Assembly: GCA_965218715.1 (NCBI GenBank)
Contig: CBDCLY010000017.1
Location: 1 to 41,014, forward strand
DNA length: 41,014 bases
Source of the DNA: CBDCLY01 sp965218715
GTDB taxonomy: Bacteria; Bacteroidota; Bacteroidia; Flavobacteriales_E; Vicingaceae
Direction of reading: 5' to 3'
This document shows, piece by piece, positions 34,609 to 41,014 of this stretch (positions are counted from its first letter, which is position 1; each line of letters starts with the position of its first letter). A program made the translations under genes and the position numbers. The notes under the pieces were generated by a model, which did not search any database, was not told the origin of the DNA, and saw only the letters and a list, made by a program, of their open reading frames with translations.

Positions 34609-35721
34609 ATGAGCTCAAGGCATTCCCTCCTTTTATTTTTCAGCTTACTTGGAATTCTTCAGCCCTCCTTTTCGCAGAATGAAACCGATAAGTTCATTCT
34701 CTCTTTTCATCTATCCCCTGGATTTATCATCAACCACAATCCAACCATGTTGCATTTTACTGGACAGCATATTTTGCAACATGAATTTAGTTTTGAGAAA
34801 GAAAATGACCAAAGTAAAACCTGGCATGAGCAATATCCTGGAAGCAATTTCGGATTTGCTGTCAGCTTTATGAGTTTAAATACGAAAGTCTTAGGAAATG
34901 GTATTGCCATGTTCCCTTACCTCAACTTTCCCATAAAAAAGTCGGAAAAATTTGTTTGGAAACTAAGACTTGCTGCTGGAATTGGTCACATTGATAAGCC
35001 ATTCGATTGGGAGAAAAATTATAAAAACACAGCAATTGGAAGTCGTTTGAACATCTTCTTTAACATTCAATCTGAATTAGATTATCAAATTCATAAGAAA
35101 CACCACATTGCCATAGGAAGCAGCTTCTCCCATTTTAGCAACACCTCGTTTCAGCAACCCAATTTGGGAATAAACTTGCTAGGCGCTCATCTGGCATACT
35201 CCTATCGATTTAATAAAGAAAGTAAGAGTGGAGATGAAAGAGAGCACAGCATTCCATTTGTCAATCGATATTCCTTTTGGGATGTTTCATTTGGTCTAGG
35301 AATAAGTGAAACCTTTCCTGGTATAGAAAAAAAACACCTTTCCGAGAATTTAAGCATTTACAGAATGAAACGGTATTCTAAACGGAGTTCTCTTGGTTTA
35401 GGAATTGATGGATATCATAGTCCTGCTCAAAGCGAAATGTTGGAGAGAGATTCGATATTCATTAATAAAGGCTGGGAAAGTAGTCAGTTTGGATTAGGGA
35501 TTAACCATTTCCTTCACATTGGGAAATTTGCGATGATTAGTAAAGTAGGTTATTACATGAAGACAAAGAACGAAGAGCTTGGTAAGGTATACTCCGGCTT
35601 TGGTGGTTATTATCAATTTAATCCAAAATGGGCCTGTTACTTTCTTGCAAAAACACATCAAGCAAAGGCGGAATATTTGCTATTAGGAATTCGATTTCAA
35701 TTGAGGAATGATGAAAAATAG
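34609..35721 (+). CDS. Acyloxyacyl hydrolase/PagL-like lipid A deacylase
   Basis: 370 residues. The signal peptide ends at about SFSQ. A beta-rich domain of PagL type follows. The region HHIAIGSSFSHFSNTSFQQ carries the His-x-Ser-Asn pattern typical of the catalytic strand, followed by PNLGIN. PagL is an outer-membrane barrel that removes an acyl chain from lipid A; this protein is about twice as long, with a second half (from about 220) of further barrel-like strands. I chose the ATG at 34609 over a TTG at 34591. The 3' end overlaps the DUF2807 gene by 14 bases. The activity is a family inference. Confidence 0.8.
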   Translation: MSSRHSLLLFFSLLGILQPSFSQNETDKFILSFHLSPGFIINHNPTMLHFTGQHILQHEFSFEKENDQSKTWHEQYPGSNFGFAVSFMSLNTKVLGNGIAMFPYLNFPIKKSEKFVWKLRLAAGIGHIDKPFDWEKNYKNTAIGSRLNIFFNIQSELDYQIHKKHHIAIGSSFSHFSNTSFQQPNLGINLLGAHLAYSYRFNKESKSGDEREHSIPFVNRYSFWDVSFGLGISETFPGIEKKHLSENLSIYRMKRYSKRSSLGLGIDGYHSPAQSEMLERDSIFINKGWESSQFGLGINHFLHIGKFAMISKVGYYMKTKNEELGKVYSGFGGYYQFNPKWACYFLAKTHQAKAEYLLLGIRFQLRNDEK

Positions 35722-36445
35722 AACATTGAAATTTCTACTTTTAGGACTACTTTTTACCTTCTCTTGTAAAAAAGAAAACCTTGGCGATTGCTTTAAGTCT
35801 ACTGGTAAAATAGAAAGTAGAATGCATGTTCTGCCGCCCTTTCACAGTATAGAACTTGAAAATAGAATAAATGCATACCTGAGTTATGGTCAGCAGTCTG
35901 TTGAGCTTGAGGCTGGTAAAAATCTACACCAGAACATCGACCTCAGCGTACAGGATGGTGTTTTAAGAATAGCTGATAATAACAAATGCAATTGGGTAAG
36001 GGATTATGCCAAACCAATTAATGTGCGGCTAAAAACGACAGACCTTCGGTCCATTCGAATGGGTGGCTCAGGAGAATTTGTTTTTGAAGAAAAAATGAAC
36101 TTGGATTCCTTGGAGGTGAGTCTATGGGAAGCTAGTGGGGAAATGAGAATTATTGCAGAATTGAATCATCTTAGTATTCTTCAACATACTGGGTCAGCGG
36201 ATGTCTATTGTGAAGGAAATACATTTTCGCAATTGGCCTATATGAATGGGTCTGGCTTTATCAATTGTACCAATCTAACATCTGAAAGATCTGTGGTTGC
36301 CAACCAAAACACAGGTAAAATAATTGTTCAAGCGGCCCATCATCTTGATGCAAGAATTAGTGGTAGCGGTAATATATATTACATTGGTTTCCCGAGTGAG
36401 ATCATTCTAAAAGATACAGGAAAAGGAGCTTTAATTAAACAATAA
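35708..36445 (+). CDS. DUF2807 (head GIN domain) lipoprotein
   Basis: 245 residues. The lipobox is LFTFSC after a short hydrophobic signal. A right-handed beta-helix-like domain follows, with the repeated Gly-Ser turns of DUF2807: GGSGEFVF, HTGSADVY, NGSGFINC and SGSGNIYY at roughly 20-40 residue intervals. The function is unknown; such proteins are exported and common in Bacteroidota. Start codons ATG ATG at 35708 and 35711 are both possible. It overlaps the PagL-like gene by 14 bases, so the two are co-translated. Confidence 0.88.
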   Translation: MMKNRTLKFLLLGLLFTFSCKKENLGDCFKSTGKIESRMHVLPPFHSIELENRINAYLSYGQQSVELEAGKNLHQNIDLSVQDGVLRIADNNKCNWVRDYAKPINVRLKTTDLRSIRMGGSGEFVFEEKMNLDSLEVSLWEASGEMRIIAELNHLSILQHTGSADVYCEGNTFSQLAYMNGSGFINCTNLTSERSVVANQNTGKIIVQAAHHLDARISGSGNIYYIGFPSEIILKDTGKGALIKQ

Positions 36446-36459
36446 TTTTTTCAATTGCT

Positions 36460-36467
36460 TAACTTTG
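36460..36467 (+). promoter_or_regulatory. Bacteroidota -7 promoter element (TAACTTTG) for the CxxC small protein
   Basis: TAACTTTG is an exact TAnnTTTG match, 17 bases before the ATG at 36485. No -33 TTG at the expected place. It suggests the small gene can be expressed apart from the DUF2807 gene. Confidence 0.45.
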
Positions 36468-36484
36468 AACACTAATTGATAGTC

Positions 36485-36673
36485 ATGAAACTAATATTAT
36501 TAAGTATCGCGTTATTGGGTTTAGGTTTTGCTGGAATAGCTGTGAAAATTTTACTCAAAAAAGATGGAAAATTTTCGGGAACATGCGCAAGTAACAATCC
36601 AATGCTGAATGAAGAAGGAGAAGCTTGTAGTTTTTGTGGGGCCTTGCCAGATGAACAATGCCAAAAGGACTAG
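36485..36673 (+). CDS. 62-residue membrane-anchored cysteine-rich small protein, apbE-associated
   Basis: 62 residues. One N-terminal hydrophobic helix (about 1-22, MKLILLSIALLGLGFAGIAV) is followed by a basic stop (KILLKKDGKF). A short polar tail carries four cysteines: GTCASNNP, ACSFCG with a CxxC, and DEQC near the end. I recall similar small proteins next to apbE in flavobacteria, sometimes near the sodium-translocating NADH:quinone reductase genes. The Cys pattern could hold a metal or Fe-S cluster; this is inference. The ATG at 36485 is preferred to a TTG at 36476. The gene ends with a four-base tail-to-tail overlap with apbE. Confidence 0.75.
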   Translation: MKLILLSIALLGLGFAGIAVKILLKKDGKFSGTCASNNPMLNEEGEACSFCGALPDEQCQKD

Positions 36674-37662
36674 TCAATTTCCTTCAATTTTTCTTTTAGT
36701 CCAGGACTAATGTATTCCTGATAATCACCATTAAGATCTTCATGGATTAATAAACCTTTATAGTTAGGGTTAGCTTGCAAAAAAGCTTTAGACTTTTCCA
36801 ACCCCATTACCATTAGAGCGGTAGCAATAGCATCTGCTTTTGCGCTTGTTTCTGCAATTACCGTTGCACTTAATAATTGATGTTCAACTGGAAACCCCGT
36901 TTTAGGATCAATGGTATGCGCATATCTTTTCCCCTCTCTTTCATAAAATTGACGATAATTCCCAGAGGTGGCTAATCCAGCATCACTCAAATTTAGAATG
37001 TGCGACAATTCCCTTTCAACAAGATTTTCCTTTGGCAGATCAATTCCGATACTCCATTCCTCTCCTGAAGGACTATTCCCTTTTAACTTTAGCTCTCCTC
37101 CTAGTTCTATATAGTAATTCGCTATGTTATATTTCTCTAAAATCAATGCCATCTGATCAACAGAGTAACCTTGCGCAATTGCATTAAAATTTAAACTTGC
37201 TCCCTTTTTCAGGTTGAATAAAGAGTCGCCTTTAACTTGAAAATGATGAAATCCTGATAAAGCAAGTAGTGAATCTACTATACTTGAATCCATTTGTTCA
37301 AATGCTTTAGCGTAATCAAAACCCCATGCTGAAATTACTGGTCCAAGGCTTGGATCTATCGCACCATCTGTTAATGCGTGCATCTTTTTAGACAATTCAA
37401 AGACTTCCAAAAAGAGTGGGTCTAGTTGTATCCCCTGCCCTTTATTAAGCTGAGAAATCTTTGAGCTTGGAAGGTAGGTCGACATGGATTTGTCTATGTT
37501 CAGCAAGAGTTCATCAATCTCTGTAATCAACTCTTCTATCTGGTCTCCACGATATTTTATGGTATAAGTGGTTCCTTGGGCCTCTCCCCGAAACATCCTA
37601 AATTCCGTTTGATTGCATCCAAAAAGGCCTAGGAAAAGAAGGCAAATTAAGATCAGTTTCAT
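36670..37662 (-). CDS. apbE: FAD:protein FMN transferase
   Basis: 330 residues. The signal ends in the lipobox FLGLFGC, so this is a periplasmic lipoprotein. The ApbE fold shows AQGTTYTIKY, STYLPSSKISQLN, GAIDPSLGPVISAWGF, the FAD-site SLNFNAIAQGYSVD, HTIDPKTGFP and the Mg-binding DAIATALMVMG. It attaches FMN to a Ser/Thr of target proteins such as NqrB/NqrC or RnfG-type subunits. No target gene is in the window. The start overlaps the DUF2452 stop by four bases, and the stop overlaps the CxxC protein gene tail to tail. Confidence 0.93.
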   Translation of the reverse strand: MKLILICLLFLGLFGCNQTEFRMFRGEAQGTTYTIKYRGDQIEELITEIDELLLNIDKSMSTYLPSSKISQLNKGQGIQLDPLFLEVFELSKKMHALTDGAIDPSLGPVISAWGFDYAKAFEQMDSSIVDSLLALSGFHHFQVKGDSLFNLKKGASLNFNAIAQGYSVDQMALILEKYNIANYYIELGGELKLKGNSPSGEEWSIGIDLPKENLVERELSHILNLSDAGLATSGNYRQFYEREGKRYAHTIDPKTGFPVEHQLLSATVIAETSAKADAIATALMVMGLEKSKAFLQANPNYKGLLIHEDLNGDYQEYISPGLKEKLKEID

Positions 37663-38105
37663 TCGCTTTCTTTATTAAGGATGTCCCAAGTATGATCTCC
37701 CATTAATCGAGCTGATGCAATGTATCGCTCATATTTCATCTCCCTTGCCCATTCCTTTGGGCCAATCATAGATAATATCTTTTTTCCTTCAGATTCATAC
37801 AAATGATAAGTATGTCCAGATAATGGTTTGAAACCCATTTCTGCTCCATAGATTTCTTCAGAAAGTGCAACTCGTGTTTTAAGTTGATTGGCTTGAGAGA
37901 TCAACAATTCCATTTGGTCATAAATCTGCTTCATTTGTAGATTGGTTTGTTCTACCATCGCAGACATCGCTTGGCCCTTTATTCTATCCTTATCATCTGG
38001 AAATATTAGAGCAGATCCAACATTATGAGCATAAGGTAAATTATGAGGATTCTCGGTTATTTTATCCTTATCAATCGGATTGAATTCTCGCTTTTTATCA
38101 CTCAT
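37659..38105 (-). CDS. DUF2452 protein
   Basis: 148 residues, cytoplasmic, no signal or membrane segment. FNPIDKDKITENPHNLPYAHNVGSALIFP opens the family domain, a helical stretch with MKQIYDQMELLISQANQLK follows, and GHTYHLYESEGKKILSMIGP is the other conserved block. The function is unknown. I chose the ATG at 38105, which overlaps the yaaA stop by four bases; a TTG at 38114 is less likely. It sits between yaaA and apbE in a chain of four-base overlaps, so it is co-translated with both. Confidence 0.88.
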   Translation of the reverse strand: MSDKKREFNPIDKDKITENPHNLPYAHNVGSALIFPDDKDRIKGQAMSAMVEQTNLQMKQIYDQMELLISQANQLKTRVALSEEIYGAEMGFKPLSGHTYHLYESEGKKILSMIGPKEWAREMKYERYIASARLMGDHTWDILNKESE

Positions 38106-38884
38106 GCCTGCCAACTTTCTGGTCGAGTGAACACTGGTTTATCCTTATTGCTAAGATCAGCATTGTATCTGTATCCATTAGAATCAAATGCCAAAATATC
38201 ATCCATTTGATCTATTCTATTCTCAAGAATGAACCTGCTCATCATCCCCCTTGCCTTCTTTGCAAAAAAGGAAAGCACTTTGAATTGCCCGTTCTTTTCA
38301 TCTAAGAATTGCGGACTAATTATTTCAGCTTTAATTTTCTTTTGATCCACCGCCTTGAAATATTCATTTGAAGCTAGGTTGATTAAAAATGGTGTATCCT
38401 GTTTCTCCAAATCTTCGTTTAAATCTTTGCTAATGATGGAAGACCAGAAATCGTACAAGTTTTTTCTTCTTCCGATTTTGATGCTGGTTCCCATTTCCAA
38501 ACGATAAGCTTCAATAAGGTCTAGTGGCTTTAATAAACCATAAGCTCCTGAAAGGATCCTTAAATGATCTTGTGAGTAATCAATTGATGACCTATCTAAA
38601 GAGTTCGCCTCTAAGCCAAGATAAACATCACCTGAGAAAGCAAAAATTGCTTGCTTACTATTCTCATTCAACTCATTTGTGCCTGTCCAATCTTGATATC
38701 TTTCTCTGTTTAACTTTACCAATGCTTTGCTGATGCTCATCATTTCTCCAAGTTTCTTACCAGAAACTGTTCTCATTTTCTTAATTACTTTTTGAGATTG
38801 GTCTAAATGCAATGGGATGGTGTAGTCATTACAATTAGACTTTTCGAAATTCAAGGATTTTGCTGGCGATAATAAATGAATCAT
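38102..38884 (-). CDS. yaaA: Peroxide stress protein YaaA
   Basis: 260 residues of the YaaA/DUF328 family, starting IHLLSPAKSLNFE. FSGDVYLGLEA, LRILSGAYGLLKPLDLIEAYRLEMG and FFAKKARGMMSRFI are the conserved blocks; KKARG matches the family's lysine-rich motif. In E. coli it limits free iron and oxidative DNA damage under peroxide stress. The DUF2911 terminator ends about 35 bases upstream, so yaaA should have its own promoter; only a weak TAAGTTGT box is visible. Confidence 0.94.
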   Translation of the reverse strand: MIHLLSPAKSLNFEKSNCNDYTIPLHLDQSQKVIKKMRTVSGKKLGEMMSISKALVKLNRERYQDWTGTNELNENSKQAIFAFSGDVYLGLEANSLDRSSIDYSQDHLRILSGAYGLLKPLDLIEAYRLEMGTSIKIGRRKNLYDFWSSIISKDLNEDLEKQDTPFLINLASNEYFKAVDQKKIKAEIISPQFLDEKNGQFKVLSFFAKKARGMMSRFILENRIDQMDDILAFDSNGYRYNADLSNKDKPVFTRPESWQA

Positions 38885-38915
38885 AACTATTAAACAACTT
38901 AGGGCTAAAATGGTT

Positions 38916-38950
38916 TAAAAAAGAAAAGGAAAACTATTGTTTTCCTTTTC
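38916..38950 (-). terminator. Rho-independent terminator after the DUF2911 gene
   Basis: A perfect 12-bp stem, GAAAAGGAAAAC (38923-38934) with GTTTTCCTTTTC (38939-38950), and a TATT loop. On the minus strand it is followed by a T-rich run (TTTTTTAAA). It separates the DUF2911 gene from yaaA. Confidence 0.75.
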
Positions 38951-38962
38951 TAAATTATTGAT

Positions 38963-39799
38963 TTATTTCGACCACTTTTCAATGTTCTCTTTATTCATTT
39001 TCACATAGGGCATGTATTTGGCCTCTTCTGAAAGTTGCATCGATTTCTTTGCAGTTTCAATGGCCATCTTTTTATTGTCCATCGCTTCATAAATCAAAGA
39101 AAGTGTGTAAACATTCCAAAATTTCTCATTGGCAGCAACCGACTTCTTTGACCACTCTAAAGCTTTTTCTAACTCAATGTTTTCACTTAAGTAATATCTA
39201 GCACTAGAATTATAAGCTCTAAAAGGTTGTTCAATTGCATCCAGTTCTTTTTTGATATTTTCCATTGCCATTTCACGGCTTTTTACTTCAACGGGAATAC
39301 TCAATCTTGTCTTTTCCCATTCAAAAACCAAAACAGCTGAAGCATTTTTTACTTGATCAAAATAGAACAATAAGCTTTCTCTGTTTTCACAATCATCAGA
39401 CTTAACAGTAATTACTGCAATGTTTTTCTCTTCATCGTATGATCCTTCTTGAACATTTAAATCAGAATTGAACATGATCTTCCACTCAGATTCTCCTGGA
39501 ATTGATAGTATTGAATATGTTCCTGCTTCTAGCGCAGCACCGCCAATTGTGGCATCTGTGCTTAAAGTAATTTTAGTTGCAGAATTTGCTCCTGTTCTCC
39601 ATACTTCTCCATAGGCTTCTAAACCTCCAAAAATAGTTCTGTCTTTAACTCCTGGTCTAGAATACTCTAAAGTAACATCAGTTAATCCTACACGTTGCAT
39701 TACACTAGCGAAAGGACTAGGTTGTGGTAAATCTTGAGCAATTAAACCAAAAGAAAGGATGCTAAGGCTTAATGCAATAATTGTTTTTTTCTTAATCAT
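38963..39799 (-). CDS. DUF2911 secreted protein with TPR-like C-terminus
   Basis: 278 residues. The signal peptide (MIKKKTIIALSLSILSFG) is probably cleaved after LIAQ. The DUF2911 domain covers about 25-175 with VTLEYSRPGVKDRTIFGG, YGEVWRTGANSATKI and AGTYSILSIPGESEWKI. The last 90 or so residues are helical with the spacing of TPR repeats (ALEWSKKSVAANEKFWN, AIETAKKSMQLSEEA). It is an exported protein of unknown function, frequent in Bacteroidota. The gene has a full promoter and its own terminator, so it is a single-gene unit. Confidence 0.92.
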   Translation of the reverse strand: MIKKKTIIALSLSILSFGLIAQDLPQPSPFASVMQRVGLTDVTLEYSRPGVKDRTIFGGLEAYGEVWRTGANSATKITLSTDATIGGAALEAGTYSILSIPGESEWKIMFNSDLNVQEGSYDEEKNIAVITVKSDDCENRESLLFYFDQVKNASAVLVFEWEKTRLSIPVEVKSREMAMENIKKELDAIEQPFRAYNSSARYYLSENIELEKALEWSKKSVAANEKFWNVYTLSLIYEAMDNKKMAIETAKKSMQLSEEAKYMPYVKMNKENIEKWSK

Positions 39800-39821
39800 T
39801 TTTTGTTTTTTTGATGAATTA

Positions 39822-39851
39822 CAAACTTAATCTTCTCCTTTTAAAGTCCAA
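39822..39851 (-). promoter_or_regulatory. Full Bacteroidota promoter for the DUF2911 gene
   Basis: On the minus strand TTG (39851-39849), a 19-base spacer, then TAAGTTTG (39829-39822), an exact -7 match, 22 bases before the ATG at 39799. Confidence 0.65.
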
Positions 39852-39862
39852 TATTATAAAGC

Positions 39863-40488
39863 TTAAAATTTGGTCACAAGGTGGACAATCTGTTTTGTTT
39901 CAAAAAAGGATTCTGAATAAATATCACTGATCTTATAGAAGGTAGATTTCCCTTTAATTCCTGAAAATTCATTTTTCAAATCTCCGCCTTTAAGAAATAG
40001 GTAACCATTTCTAAGTTGGCTTTTAGATTCCTTTGATAGCAGGTGTTTCGTCCAATTCAAAATTTCTTTTGCTGGAGCAACTGCCCTACTCACTATGAAA
40101 TCAAATTTGCCTTTTTGTTCTTCCATCCGCTTTTGAAATGCAGTAACATTCTTAAGTTCGAGTTCATCAGAAATGGCCTGAACCACTTTAATCTTTTTTG
40201 CAATAGAATCTACCAGGGTAAATTCTACTTCGGGAAAAAGTATTGCTAATGGTAAGCCAGGAAACCCTCCTCCTGTTCCAACATCTAAAACTCTAGTTCC
40301 AGGCTCAAAGCTGGCAATTTTAGCTAGCGCTAGAGCATGCAAAAGGTGATGGATTTCAATTGATCCATGTCCTTTCTTGAAATTACGTTGATTCTGGAAT
40401 TCCAATCATGGTAAAGTTCCTCCATTTTGGCAAATTGTTCGAATTGAGTTTTAGAACAATTTGAAAAGTAATGCTTGAGCAGCTCCAT
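39863..40488 (-). pseudogene. rsmG: 16S rRNA m7G527 methyltransferase RsmG, frameshifted as given
   Basis: Two frames must be joined at 40357. From the ATG at 40488 the first 44 codons read MELLKHYFSNCSKTQFEQF, then YHDWNSRINVISRKDMDQL, the usual RsmG N-terminus. The remainder, from IHHLLHALALAK on, is one frame away and runs to 39863. It holds the SAM motif RVLDVGTGGGFPGLPLAILFP and DFIVSRAVAPAKEIL. One missing G (TTGAA for TTGGAA) restores 208 residues, the normal length. The ATG directly follows the sigma factor stop (TAAATG). I think a sequencing error is more likely than a true mutation, because two other one-base shifts also lie at the window ends. If real, loss of m7G527 in 16S rRNA would be expected. 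Confidence 0.85.
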
Positions 40489-41014
40489 TTATATAGACTC
40501 TTTACTTTTTCTAATCAGGTTGGCTAACAATGAACGGGATCGGAACAATTGGGCTTTAACTGTGCCCAGAGGCATTGATCTCTTCTCTGCAATTTCTTCA
40601 TAGGAGAGTTCTTTTAAATAACGCAATTCTACTAAGCTTTTATAGGGTTCGTCTAATTGATCTACCAAAGCACGCATGTGCTTTATTTTCTGCTTTTCAA
40701 TAATTCGTTCTTCTGGATCTTTTGATTCATTTTTTAATTGAATACCCCAAGAGCTTGAACTATACTCGTTCATTTCTTCATCAATAGAAGTTGTTTTTAG
40801 CTTCTTTTTACGAATGAAATCTATGCAATGATTGGTTGCTATTCTAAACAACCATGTTGAAAAAGCATACTGATTGGAATATTGGTCTAATTTTTAAAAG
40901 CTTTCTCGAAGGTTTCAATGGCAAGATCTTCTGCATCTGCTTCGTTCCTAACCATTTTTAAAACAAGATAATAAATAGGCTCCCGATACCTTGTCATAAT
41001 CTCAGAATAAGCAG
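40489..41014 (-). pseudogene. ECF-family RNA polymerase sigma factor, 5'-truncated by the window edge and frameshifted as given
   Basis: The sigma-2 region (AYSEIMTRYREPIYYLVLKM, NEADAEDLAIETFEKAFKN) enters from the right edge. It meets a TAG at 40889-40887 just after AFKN. One base back in the other frame it continues as LDQYSNQYAFSTWLFRIATN and then the sigma-4 region (ELSYEEIAEKRSMPLGTVKAQLFRSRSLL) to the stop at 40489. One extra A or T in the A/T run at 40888-40895 joins them. The protein would be a group 4 (ECF) sigma factor without visible anti-sigma partner genes. It lies immediately upstream of rsmG. The shift is probably technical. Confidence 0.82.

Noticed and set aside
40351..40362. 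Programmed ribosomal frameshifting in rsmG
   Set aside because: No X-XXY-YYZ slippery heptamer and no evident stem-loop at the junction; RsmG is not known to be made by frameshifting, and other one-base errors are close by.

Overview
The window is a gene-dense, AT-rich stretch from a bacterium of the phylum Bacteroidota, most likely a Flavobacteriales/Cryomorphaceae-like lineage. The evidence is promoters with the phylum-specific -7 element TAnnTTTG (for example 33061-33068, 14666-14673 and 39822-39829 on the minus strand), several protein families largely typical of the phylum (DUF2807, DUF2911, DUF2452, the SiaB/SiaC pair, a TerB-ABCG fusion, an Omp28-like secreted protein), and an alaS - M23 peptidase - MerR gene order that I recall from flavobacteria. 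It reads as ordinary chromosome. I see no phage, IS, integrase, CRISPR, tRNA or rRNA, and no gene-free stretch longer than about 160 bases.

Layout. 1-542 (-): the 5' end of a secreted Omp28-like gene, broken by one extra A. 690-4121 (+): a NatA/NatB-type ABC exporter overlapping an NtrC-like regulator that has no DNA-binding domain. 4138-8928: alaS (-) diverging from an M23 peptidase, a MerR regulator and a GT2 glycosyltransferase (+). 8903-14574 (-): pepD, mqnB, mqnD, hldD and a polytopic GT-C-like protein in a tight series. 14688-20131 (+): a pterin pair (PTPS-type synthase and folE), a Bax-inhibitor-1-like protein, fabD, proline dehydrogenase, an EI24 membrane protein and mqnA. 20128-23983 (-): priA and a THUMP RNA methyltransferase. 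24136-27300 (+): a sodium/solute symporter, an unknown lipoprotein and an unknown small secreted protein. 27404-30460 (+): a 1018-residue TerB/ABCG-like fusion. 30510-31436 (-): siaC and siaB. 31594-33725 (+): a methyltransferase, a ZIP metal transporter and a 2-Cys peroxiredoxin. 33773-34546 (-): mazG. 34609-36673 (+): a PagL-like lipid A deacylase, a DUF2807 lipoprotein and a 62-residue CxxC protein. 36670-39799 (-): apbE, DUF2452, yaaA and a DUF2911 protein. 39863-41014 (-): rsmG and an ECF sigma factor, both frameshifted as given.

Functional themes. Three enzymes of the futalosine route to menaquinone (MqnA, MqnB, MqnD) lie in two facing operons. MqnA shares its operon with proline dehydrogenase, whose electrons normally enter the quinone pool. 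The envelope is represented by HldD, two glycosyltransferase-like proteins, a PagL-like enzyme, an M23 hydrolase and several lipoproteins. Redox and stress functions include peroxiredoxin, YaaA, ApbE and PepD.

Caveat. Three genes need a one-base correction to read through. All three lie in the first 540 or last 660 bases, while the roughly 39 kb between them appears intact. I therefore favour low-quality sequence at the clone or contig ends over true gene decay.
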